Positions 1 to 7,753 of a stretch of DNA of 64,000 nucleotides are shown piece by piece. The notes under the pieces are model-generated. The model saw nothing but the letters and a program-made list of their open reading frames with translations. It made no database searches and was not told the origin of the DNA. Position 1 is the stretch's first letter; each line of letters opens with the position of its first letter. The stretch covers positions 868,001-932,000 of the forward strand of contig JAWKVT010000001.1 in NCBI GenBank assembly GCA_041397865.1, read 5' to 3'. The position numbers and the translations under genes are program-made. The DNA comes from TMED27 sp041397865 (GTDB lineage: Bacteria > Pseudomonadota > Alphaproteobacteria > Micavibrionales > Micavibrionaceae).

Positions 1-126
1 GCCGATACGCCAAAAAAGCTCCAGCTCATCGGCCAGGACACCGAAAGCAGGGTCCTCGCCCGCGCCATCCGCCTTTATGCCGAACGCCGCATTTTCCTCC
101 ACGGCCCCCGAACAATTATTCTATAG
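1..126 (+). CDS. C-terminal end of an unidentified protein (truncated by window start)
   Basis: An open frame runs from base 1 to a TAG at 124-126 and encodes 41 residues. It ends with a basic amphipathic stretch (ESRVLARAIRLYAERR) and the tail FLHGPRTIIL. Codon use (GCC, CGC, CTC rich) matches the following gene, so it is probably the true 3' end of the preceding gene. No domain can be recognised from so short a piece. In several alphaproteobacteria the gene before this kind of kinase is ahcY, but the tail does not look like the usual AhcY C-terminus. The 53 bases between it and divL hold no clear terminator. Confidence 0.5.
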   Translation, partial: ADTPKKLQLIGQDTESRVLARAIRLYAERRIFLHGPRTIIL

Positions 127-179
127 TCATTTTATAGCCCATTGTCCTTTACCCCGCTTTTCCCTAGAATTCATCCGTT

Positions 180-2558
180 GTGACAAAATCAGTTTCAAAT
201 CATAAACACGGATTTTTAACAAAGCTGCTCGCGCCGCTGGGCTTTTCCTGCACCCGTGAAAAAGCGCGCCTCGAAGCCTTCCTCTCCGCCTTCCCCGGCG
301 AATATTGCGGCTGGTCGGAATCCGATTCCGCCATCGCCTACTCACAAAGCTTCTGCGACATGCTCGGCCTCAAAACCATAGAAAAGCTCACCGACATCCA
401 AAGCAAACTCTCCCCCGGCGACGCCGCCGCGCTTGAGGGGCTGTTCGAACGCCTCGAACAAACCGCAGCCCCCTTCACAACCCACGCCAAAAACCATGAC
501 GGCTCGAAAATCTTTAAAATCTCCGGCGCGCAAGGCCAAAGCACAGATGCTCAGGACCGCTTTAATATCCTCTGGCTCGAAGATGTCAGCGAAACATTTC
601 AGGCCCGCGAAGCTTTTAAGCAAGAAGCCGAAGTCAAAGCCAAGCTTCTCAAACAACTTCAGGTCGCCTTTAACGCTCTGCCCCAACCCCGCTGGATGCG
701 CGATAAAAACGGCAAAATCCTCTGGATCAACGAAGCCTACAGCGACGCCGCCGGCCTGACAATCAGCACCATCCTCAATGAACAAAAAGAACTCCCCGTC
801 AGCACCCGCAAAACAAAAAGCGCAAAAGACACCCCCCTGCTCGGCCCGGCACTGGCCGCAAAAGCCCTGCAAAGCGGTGAAAAGCAGCAAAGCCAGGCCC
901 ATATCTCCATCGGCGGCAAACGCCTGCTCATGAGAATTATAGAAACACCCCTGCCGCAGCTCGAAATGACTCTGGGCCTTTGCGAAGATATCTCCCGCGA
1001 GGAAGAACTCGAAACCAGCCTCAAACGCCACCAATCCTCAAACATCGAACTCCTCGAACAACTCCGCACCGCCATCGCCATTTATGGCGCAGAAGAACAG
1101 CTCGAATTCTACAACTCCGCCTTTTCCCAACTCTGGGGGCTGGAAGATGGCTGGCTCAACACCCGCCCGCGTCTCGGCGATATCATGGAAAAACTCCGCG
1201 ACACCCGCCGCCTGCCCGAACAGGCCGACTTCCGCAAATTCAAACAAAGCTGGCTGGGTATGTTCACCACCCTCATCCAGCCCCATGACGAAATGCTCTA
1301 CCTGCCCGACGGCACCGCCCTGCGCATGCTCGTCATCCCCCATTCCATGGGCGGGCTGATGATGACCTTCGAAGATGTGACCAGCCGCCTTGAACTGGAA
1401 TCCTCCTATAACACCCTCATCGCCGTGCAAAAAGAAACCCTCGACAATCTCGGCGAAGCCGTTGCCGTGTTCGGCGGCGATGGACGCCTAAAACTCTCCA
1501 ACCCGGCCTTCGGACGCCTCTGGAACCTCAATCCCGAACTCCTCGAAGGGCAGCCGCATATCAGCAAAATCGTCGAAAAACTCGAAAACTTCTTCACAAA
1601 AGAAGAATGGCCGCGTCGCCAGAAAGAGTTTGCCGCCAAAGCGCTCGACCGCATGATGCACGAAGGCCGCCTTAAACGCACCGATAACACTCTGGTTGAC
1701 TTTACCACCGTCCCCCTGCCCGATGGCGGCGTACTCATCACTTATATTGACGTCACCGATACGGTCCGCGTTGAAAACGCCCTGCGCGAAAAAAACGCCG
1801 CGCTCGAAGCCGCCGAACAGCTCAAGCTCGACTTCCTCGCCAACGTGTCATACCAACTCCGCACACCTCTCAACGCCATCATGGGCTTTAACGAAATCCT
1901 CGATCAGGAATATTTCGGCCCCCTCAACAAACGGCAAAAGGAATACACAAGAGACACACGCAAAGCCTCCGAGCGCCTGCTCGAACTCATCAACGACATC
2001 CTCGACCTCGCAACGCTCGAAGCCGGTTACCTCACCTTGCAGCGCGAAGACATCAGCGTCTACACCCTCATGACCGGTATAAAGGAACTGGTCGATGATT
2101 GGGCGCGCAAAGCCGAAATCGAAATCCAGCTCAAATGCGCCAAAAATATAGGCAAAATAACCGTCGACGAAAAACGCCTGAAACAAGCCATTATCAACAT
2201 CATCCGCAACGCCATAAACTTCACCCCCGCCGGCGGCAAAATCACGCTCTCTGCGCATAAGCTAAAAGAAGGTATCGAAATATCCGTCCGTGATACCGGC
2301 ATCGGCATCCGCAAGGAAGACAAGCTACGCGTGTTCGAACCGTTTGAACGCGCGCAAAGCGGCCTGCAAAACGCAAAAACCCCGCGCACTGGCGCCGGGC
2401 TTGGCCTGTCTCTGGTCAAAAACATCATCTCCCTCCACGGCGGGCAAGTCGATCTGGAAAGCCAGCCCGGCAAAGGAACAACCGTAACCATCTTCATCCC
2501 CTTCACATCCTTCGAAACCCCGTTCAAAATCCCCAAAACCGCCAAAAAGGCAAAATAA
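180..2558 (+). CDS. divL: DivL-like PAS sensor pseudokinase with Tyr in the H-box
   Basis: 792 residues from a GTG start. PAS-like segments fill the first two thirds. These are followed by a coiled linker, a HisKA-type dimerisation domain and a HATPase domain with N-box (NIIRNAINFTPAGG), G1 (DTGIGI) and G2 (GAGLGLSLVK). The H-box reads NVSYQLRTPL, so the phospho-acceptor position is Tyr558 instead of His. Caulobacter DivL has the same substitution (NVSYELRTPL, 769 aa). Known role in Caulobacter: DivL binds DivK~P and controls CckA, and through it CtrA, at a cell pole. It is followed after an exported-protein gene by tsaE-murU-addBA, an order typical of alphaproteobacterial divL loci. No N-terminal membrane helix is obvious. 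The start is uncertain because no strong Shine-Dalgarno precedes the GTG. Confidence 0.85.
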   Translation: MTKSVSNHKHGFLTKLLAPLGFSCTREKARLEAFLSAFPGEYCGWSESDSAIAYSQSFCDMLGLKTIEKLTDIQSKLSPGDAAALEGLFERLEQTAAPFTTHAKNHDGSKIFKISGAQGQSTDAQDRFNILWLEDVSETFQAREAFKQEAEVKAKLLKQLQVAFNALPQPRWMRDKNGKILWINEAYSDAAGLTISTILNEQKELPVSTRKTKSAKDTPLLGPALAAKALQSGEKQQSQAHISIGGKRLLMRIIETPLPQLEMTLGLCEDISREEELETSLKRHQSSNIELLEQLRTAIAIYGAEEQLEFYNSAFSQLWGLEDGWLNTRPRLGDIMEKLRDTRRLPEQADFRKFKQSWLGMFTTLIQPHDEMLYLPDGTALRMLVIPHSMGGLMMTFEDVTSRLELESSYNTLIAVQKETLDNLGEAVAVFGGDGRLKLSNPAFGRLWNLNPELLEGQPHISKIVEKLENFFTKEEWPRRQKEFAAKALDRMMHEGRLKRTDNTLVDFTTVPLPDGGVLITYIDVTDTVRVENALREKNAALEAAEQLKLDFLANVSYQLRTPLNAIMGFNEILDQEYFGPLNKRQKEYTRDTRKASERLLELINDILDLATLEAGYLTLQREDISVYTLMTGIKELVDDWARKAEIEIQLKCAKNIGKITVDEKRLKQAIINIIRNAINFTPAGGKITLSAHKLKEGIEISVRDTGIGIRKEDKLRVFEPFERAQSGLQNAKTPRTGAGLGLSLVKNIISLHGGQVDLESQPGKGTTVTIFIPFTSFETPFKIPKTAKKAK

Positions 2559-2589
2559 CCCCCACCCCTTCCACCTTTCCCGAAACCTC

Positions 2590-2616
2590 TTCGTGTGCTT
2601 CGTGCGCTTCGTGGTT
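2590..2616. repeat. Three tandem 9-mers TTCGTGnnn
   Basis: The spacer downstream of divL carries TTCGTGTGC, TTCGTGCGC and TTCGTGGTT head to tail. On the other strand this reads CACGAAG repeats. Similar short tandem runs occur between genes in many bacteria. No function is evident. Confidence 0.5.
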
Positions 2617-2879
2617 CAAAACAAAAAAACCCTGATGCCCTTGGTACCCCGGTGGCTCAAAAATTACCCCTTGACAAAATAGGAATTTTTTCATACGCTG
2701 GGAATAACACAGCGTCACCCGTACGCCTTTTTTGCTTTCCCCGCGCATGCGGGAGTCTTTAAAATCAATAGACACCCCCACCCCCATAAAATGAAAAAAC
2801 AAACCGAAGGATTCGGTGTTTTTCAAACAAAGACAAGCGCTTACAGGAACTCCACCCCACCCCCTCAAAAATAAACTGC

Positions 2880-3007
2880 GGTGACCTGAAAAACGACTAT
2901 CCCCGCCGCAAGCAACGGGGTATTTAGCCGTTTTTCTCCTTCGGATCGGTCACCTTCAATCCCAATACGCCCCAAGGGGCGAGGAATTAGACCCGAAAGG
3001 GATTGAA
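2880..3007. repeat. Double-hairpin palindromic element between convergent genes
   Basis: Two adjacent complex hairpins fill the space between divL and the convergent exported-protein gene. The first is closed by GGTGACC (2880-2886) and GGTCACC (2948-2954), with inner AAAACG/CGTTTT and CCCCG/CGGGG arms. The second is closed by TTCAATCCC (2955-2963) and GGGATTGAA (2999-3007), with an inner CGCCCC/GGGGCG stem. The rest of the 2559-3044 spacer shows no gene. It could be a REP/MITE-like element or a structured terminator region for both genes. Only one copy was seen in this window. Confidence 0.55.
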
Positions 3008-3044
3008 AAAAGACGCTGACAGAAAGGCTGTACGTGTCCCCGGC

Positions 3045-3521
3045 TTACTCAGCAGGCCGCCCGCTCTTCGATCCGTCGGCGTTAAAGCACTCCGCCCACG
3101 TATCCACCCCGCTGTCATCAGCCTTGCGTACGCCCTTAATAACAATCTCCTGCCCCGTATCAACGCGGGTATTACACTCAAAAACCGGAACCAGCGTACG
3201 AATCGTCAAAATCAACTGCCGGTCGGGCAAAAACGGCCCGTAAGTGCAATATTCGGAGCGGTCAGTTTTCTCCCCCGTCTTTTCATCAACCGAGCCTGCA
3301 GGCTCCAACCGAAAGTTCGAGCGGTGCCGCGTCACAACACCGTCAGGCCGCGTATATTTCGCCGTCGAAAACTTACCGAAAACCGTATAATCCGCTGTAT
3401 TGCGCAGCGCGAAACAAATCGGCGCATCTATAACATCCAGCGTCGCATTATCAACCGGCTGCGCCGCCGCAGCCTGCGGAAAACTTAAGAATAAAAAGAC
3501 AACAAAAAAAACCCACCTCAT
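3045..3521 (-). CDS. Small exported protein of unknown function
   Basis: 158 residues counted from the ATG at 3521. That start gives a classical signal peptide: a short basic start (MR), a hydrophobic core WVFFVVFLFLSF, and a likely cleavage after AAAA. The ORF opens 10 codons further upstream, but those codons contain a TATAAT hexamer six bases before the chosen ATG, so they are more likely promoter. The mature part has four Cys (ICFAL, YCTYG, FECNT, AECFN), consistent with disulfides in the periplasm. No family was recognised. It is convergent with divL and divergent from tsaE. Confidence 0.65.
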   Translation of the reverse strand: MRWVFFVVFLFLSFPQAAAAQPVDNATLDVIDAPICFALRNTADYTVFGKFSTAKYTRPDGVVTRHRSNFRLEPAGSVDEKTGEKTDRSEYCTYGPFLPDRQLILTIRTLVPVFECNTRVDTGQEIVIKGVRKADDSGVDTWAECFNADGSKSGRPAE

Positions 3522-3625
3522 TCTTTCATTATACCATAATGATTCCCGCACGTCCTACTGCTAAAGCTTGTGCAGCGCACATAAAAAACCTTGTATTTTC
3601 AAACGACTAAACCTATACAAAAGAT

Positions 3626-4048
3626 ATGAAAATCATAACGCACTCGGAAAAAGAAACCGCGCAAACCGCCGCTGATTTCGCCGCCAACTTAAAACCCGGC
3701 GACATCATTTTACTCTACGGCACTCTCGGTATGGGAAAAAGCGTATTCGCCCGCGGCCTCATCCGCGCCCTTACAAACAACCCGCATCTCGAGGTCCCCA
3801 GCCCCACCTTCACCCTCCTGCAAACCTACGACAGCCCCCACGGCCCCATCCACCATTACGACCTCTACCGCATCGAGGACCCCGAAGAAATTCTCCAGCT
3901 CGGCTGGGAAGACGCAATAACCGAAGGAATCACCATCGTCGAATGGCCACAGCGTTTAGGACCGTATAAACCCTGCAATACACTGGACATTACCCTGTCG
4001 AATGTTGAAAATGATCCTCATGCAAGATCAATCACAATCAACCCCTAA
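3626..4048 (+). CDS. tsaE: tRNA t6A modification ATPase TsaE
   Basis: 140 residues, the usual TsaE length. A P-loop GTLGMGKS lies at residues 32-39. It is followed by the family blocks SPTFTLLQTY, IHHYDLYRIEDPEE and IVEWPQRL. TsaE is the ATPase that works with TsaB and TsaD to make N6-threonylcarbamoyladenosine at A37 of ANN-decoding tRNAs. It acts in the cytoplasm. It overlaps the following murU gene by 29 bases, so the two are likely translated from one message. In many alphaproteobacteria tsaE sits directly after divL in this same order. Confidence 0.93.
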   Translation: MKIITHSEKETAQTAADFAANLKPGDIILLYGTLGMGKSVFARGLIRALTNNPHLEVPSPTFTLLQTYDSPHGPIHHYDLYRIEDPEEILQLGWEDAITEGITIVEWPQRLGPYKPCNTLDITLSNVENDPHARSITINP

Positions 4049-4745
4049 CAAGGCATTTATTATGGCCGCCGGCTTCGGTACGCGCCTGCGCCCGCATACC
4101 GATGAAATCCCCAAACCGCTGGTTAAGGTCGGCGGCGTCCCCATGATCGACCTGGCCTTGGACAAACTCGCCGCCACAGGCGTGCAAAGCTGCATCGTCA
4201 ACACCCATTACAAAGCCGAAAAACTCGAAGCCCACCTGAAAAACCGCACGCACCCGAAAATCATCCTCTCCCATGAACCGCAAATCCTCGGCACAGGCGG
4301 CGGCGTAAAAAACGCCATCCGCCATTTCGATGCGCCGTTCTTTATCTTAAACGGCGATGCGCTCTGGCAGGACGCGCCCGGCCAAAACGCGCTGCAAACA
4401 CTGGCAAGACGCTGGAACCCGGAAACCATGGACATCCTCATGCTGCTCCAGCCCGTCGCCGCCATGCGCCTGACCGAAGGCGTCGGTGACTACGACCTCG
4501 ATGAAAACGGCCGCGCCACCCGCGCGCTTGATAAAACCGGCGCCTATATGTTCACCTCCATCCGCATCAACGCCCCGCATATCTTCGATAACGCGCCGGG
4601 TGGCGAATTTAACTACCGCGACCTCATGGACGAAGCGCAGGAAAAAGGCCGCCTCCACGGCCTCATCCATAATGGCGACTGGCACCATATCTCGACGCCC
4701 GAAGATCTCTCCGCCGTCAATAAAGCCCTCGAGCAAACTCCATGA
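4020..4745 (+). CDS. murU: Nucleotidyltransferase, N-acetylmuramate-1-phosphate uridylyltransferase type (MurU)
   Basis: 241 residues from the ATG at 4020. ATGs at 4002 and 4011 are also in frame but lie deeper inside tsaE. The NTP-transferase signature MAAGFGTRLRPHTDEIPKPL sits at the N-terminus. It is followed by the LVNTHY-like block (IVNTHYKAEKLEAHL), GTGGGVKNA and FFILNGDALW. MurU joins UTP and MurNAc-1-phosphate in cell-wall recycling. Its usual partner AmgK (sugar kinase), normally encoded between tsaE and murU in alphaproteobacteria, is absent here. A related glucose- or mannose-1-phosphate transferase cannot be ruled out. The stop overlaps the addB start. Confidence 0.8.
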   Translation: MQDQSQSTPNKAFIMAAGFGTRLRPHTDEIPKPLVKVGGVPMIDLALDKLAATGVQSCIVNTHYKAEKLEAHLKNRTHPKIILSHEPQILGTGGGVKNAIRHFDAPFFILNGDALWQDAPGQNALQTLARRWNPETMDILMLLQPVAAMRLTEGVGDYDLDENGRATRALDKTGAYMFTSIRINAPHIFDNAPGGEFNYRDLMDEAQEKGRLHGLIHNGDWHHISTPEDLSAVNKALEQTP

Positions 4746-7700
4746 ACGCCGCAGCAAAAAATATCTATAACATCGAGGCAGGCCGCCCTTTCGCACGCAT
4801 CCTTGCACAAAAACTGCTCGATGAAACCGCACAAAATGAAGAACGCCTCAGCCGCTATCTCATCCTCCTGCCGACCCGCCGCGCCTGCCGCACCCTGCGC
4901 GAAGCGTTCCTCGACCTGCGCGAACAAAAACCGACCCTGCTCCCGCGTATGCAGCCCGTCGGCGACCTCGACGAAGAAGAGCTTTCCCTCACTCTTATGG
5001 GACAAACAAATACGGACGAGCATTGGGCAATCCCCCCCGCACTCTCCCCGCTCCGCCGGGAAATCATGCTCGCCCGGCTCGTGCGCAAAATGCACCCCGA
5101 CACCTCTCAGGAACAGTCCTTAAAACTCGCCGCCGCGCTGGGTCGCCTGATGGATCAGATCTACACAGAAAATCTGGACATGGCCGATCTGACCCGGCTG
5201 GCTCCGGAAGATTTCGCAGCCCATTGGCAAATCACCCTTGAGTTCCTCGAAATTCTCAGCCTTCACTGGCCGAAAATTCTGGACGAAAACGGCGTAATAG
5301 ATCAGGCAGACCGAAGGAACCGCCTGATCCTTTCCCTCGCCGGGTTGTGGGGAAAAATGCCTCCCGCCCATCCCGTCATCGCCGCAGGCACAACAGGCTC
5401 CATCCCCTCAACTGCACGGCTGCTCTCGGTCATCGCCACCCTGCCCGAAGGGCGAATCATCCTGCCCGGTCTGGACAGCCGCATCGACGAGCAAAGCTGG
5501 GAAGCTTTAAACGAATCCCACCCGCAATTCGGCTTTAAACAATTGCTAAACCATCTCAATACAGACCGCAAAGACGTACGGCCCTTCGAAAATGCTGCGC
5601 AAAAAAATATAACGCAGGAAGAAACTGCCCAAAATAAAAACCGCCGGTTTCTAGCGCGCGAAATTATGCGCCCGGCGCAAACCGCCCGGCAATGGGCGGA
5701 TTTATCGAGCGATCAGGAAACCCGCGAAACCCTCAAAAACGCGCTCGAAAACCTCACCCTCATCGCATGTGAACACACCCGTGAAGAGGCCGAAACCATC
5801 GCCGTCCTCATGCGCCAAACCCTCACAAATCCAAATCAAACGGCCTGCCTCATCACGCCCGACAGAAATCTCGCCGCCCGCGTTGCCGCATCCTGCGCCC
5901 GCTGGAACATCACGGTCGACGATTCCGCCGGGCAAAGCCTGAAACAAACCCCGCGCGGTATTTTCATCCGCCTGGCACTGTCCGCCGCCGTTGAAAACAT
6001 GGCCCCTCTCGCCCTGCTCAGCCTTTTAAAGCACGATCTCTGCCAAATCGGCGCAGACCGCCAAACCCATGCCCGCGCACTCCGCGCTCTTGATTACGCC
6101 CTGCGCGGGCCCAAGCCCGGCCCCGGTTTTAAGGGCCTGCACCGCCATATAGAACAGCAAGACAAACTGGATGATGCCATCAAAACCGCCGCATTAAACA
6201 TGCTGCACAAACTCGAAAAGATTTTCAAACCCCTGCAAACCCTGAAAGAAGAAGCCCCGACATTCGCCCAAATCCTCAAAACCCACCTGCAAATCTGCGA
6301 AACGCTGGCCGCCACACATGAAAAACCCGGCAGCGAAAGCCTCTGGAGCGGCGAAGAAGGCCGCAAAAGCGCAAATGTTTTCTCCGCATTGCTCGACGAC
6401 ACGCAAACGCTGGAAACCGTAGATCTAAAAGACTACGCCGCCGCCCTCGACCATTTCATGGACCAGACGCAAATCCGCCCCGCTTTCGGCGCGCACCCGC
6501 GCCTGCAAATTCTCGGAACGCTCGAAGCCCGCCTCATCGACGCCGATCTCGTTATCCTCGGCGGATTGAACGAAGGCGTCTGGCCGCCCGAACCGACCGC
6601 CGACCCGTGGATGTCGCGGCCCATGCGCAAAACTTTCGGCCTGCCCTCACCCGAACGCGGAATTGGCCTCGCCGCCCATGATTTTGTGCAAGGATTCTGC
6701 GCCCCGAAAGTCGTCCTCACCCGCGCGTTAAAATCCGGCGACGCCGCTTCTGTCCCCGCACGCTGGCTGCAAAGGCTCGCCGCCGTCCTGCACGCCGCAA
6801 ATCTCGAATGTCCGCTCGGCAGCGATATCCTGCACTGGGTCCGAAATCTTGATAAGGCACCCCCGCCCGTTCCCGCATTACGCCCCGCGCCCTGCCCGCC
6901 GCGCGAAAGCCGCCCGCGCCGCCTCTCGGCAACACAAATCGAAACATGGCTGCGCGACCCTTACGCCATCTACGCCCGGCATATTCTCCAACTCAAACCG
7001 CTCGAGCCCTTGGAAAAACCGCTCGATGCGGCCCAGCGCGGCCAGCTCCTCCACACCGTTCTGGAGCGCTTTATGCTCGAAACAAAAACTGCGCTGCCGC
7101 CGCCCGAGCGCAGCGAAAGCCTGCTCATAAAAATCGCCCGCGAAGAAATCGAAAACCGCCCGGAAGAACCGCATGTCTGGAGCTTCTGGTGGCCGCGCTT
7201 CGCAAAAACCGCCCGCTTCATCGCAACCCACGAAAAAAACTGGCGCAAAGCCGCCCAAAACCTCGCCACAGAATCCAAAGGGGAAATAGAGATTAAAACG
7301 CCCGGCGGCCCCTTCACACTCGTCGCTATCGCCGACCGCATCGACCGGTTTAACGACGGAAAAACCGCCATTATCGACTATAAATCCGGCGGCAGCTTTT
7401 CCAAAAAAGCCATGCAAACCGGCGCTTTACCCCAACTCCCGCTCGAAGCGTTCATTCTCGCTCGCGGCGGCTTTCCGGCTCTGGGAAAACACGAAAGCAA
7501 ATCCCTGCAATACTGGGTCTTAAGCGGCGCGGGCGGTGGCAGCATAACCGCGCTCGAAGACGATATTGACACGCTCTTGGTCCAAACCGGGGAAAGCCTG
7601 ACACAACTCATTGAAACCTATGACGATCCCGCCATGCCGTATCTCAGCCTGCCCCGCCCCGATCAGGCCCCGCGCTTTAACGACTACGAACACCTCGCCC

Positions 7701-7753
7701 GCGTCAGGGAATGGGGACTGGCGGCAGACGATGAAGAAGCAGAGGCCGCATGA
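4742..7753 (+). CDS. addB: Double-strand break repair protein AddB
   Basis: 1003 residues, typical for alphaproteobacterial AddB. The N-terminus is a degenerate UvrD-like helicase core (LLPTRRACRTLREAFL in place of a clean Walker A). The middle carries LVILGGLNEGVWPPEP, a conserved AddB block. The C-terminal third holds a RecB-type PD-(D/E)XK nuclease with LSATQIETWLRDPYAIYARHIL and the catalytic strand AIIDYKSGG. It pairs with AddA to resect broken DNA ends and load RecA. ATG overlaps the end of murU, and the stop overlaps the addA ATG (4 bases), so the two subunits are translationally coupled. Confidence 0.93.
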   Translation: MNAAAKNIYNIEAGRPFARILAQKLLDETAQNEERLSRYLILLPTRRACRTLREAFLDLREQKPTLLPRMQPVGDLDEEELSLTLMGQTNTDEHWAIPPALSPLRREIMLARLVRKMHPDTSQEQSLKLAAALGRLMDQIYTENLDMADLTRLAPEDFAAHWQITLEFLEILSLHWPKILDENGVIDQADRRNRLILSLAGLWGKMPPAHPVIAAGTTGSIPSTARLLSVIATLPEGRIILPGLDSRIDEQSWEALNESHPQFGFKQLLNHLNTDRKDVRPFENAAQKNITQEETAQNKNRRFLAREIMRPAQTARQWADLSSDQETRETLKNALENLTLIACEHTREEAETIAVLMRQTLTNPNQTACLITPDRNLAARVAASCARWNITVDDSAGQSLKQTPRGIFIRLALSAAVENMAPLALLSLLKHDLCQIGADRQTHARALRALDYALRGPKPGPGFKGLHRHIEQQDKLDDAIKTAALNMLHKLEKIFKPLQTLKEEAPTFAQILKTHLQICETLAATHEKPGSESLWSGEEGRKSANVFSALLDDTQTLETVDLKDYAAALDHFMDQTQIRPAFGAHPRLQILGTLEARLIDADLVILGGLNEGVWPPEPTADPWMSRPMRKTFGLPSPERGIGLAAHDFVQGFCAPKVVLTRALKSGDAASVPARWLQRLAAVLHAANLECPLGSDILHWVRNLDKAPPPVPALRPAPCPPRESRPRRLSATQIETWLRDPYAIYARHILQLKPLEPLEKPLDAAQRGQLLHTVLERFMLETKTALPPPERSESLLIKIAREEIENRPEEPHVWSFWWPRFAKTARFIATHEKNWRKAAQNLATESKGEIEIKTPGGPFTLVAIADRIDRFNDGKTAIIDYKSGGSFSKKAMQTGALPQLPLEAFILARGGFPALGKHESKSLQYWVLSGAGGGSITALEDDIDTLLVQTGESLTQLIETYDDPAMPYLSLPRPDQAPRFNDYEHLARVREWGLAADDEEAEAA

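Noticed and set aside
2880..2954. Possible tRNA gene
   Set aside because: The hairpin has no cloverleaf, no T-loop TTCGANT and no CCA end.
3003..3488. 161-codon plus-strand frame opposite the small exported protein
   Set aside because: The minus-strand product has a clear signal peptide and balanced composition. The plus-strand product is Arg-rich without motifs.
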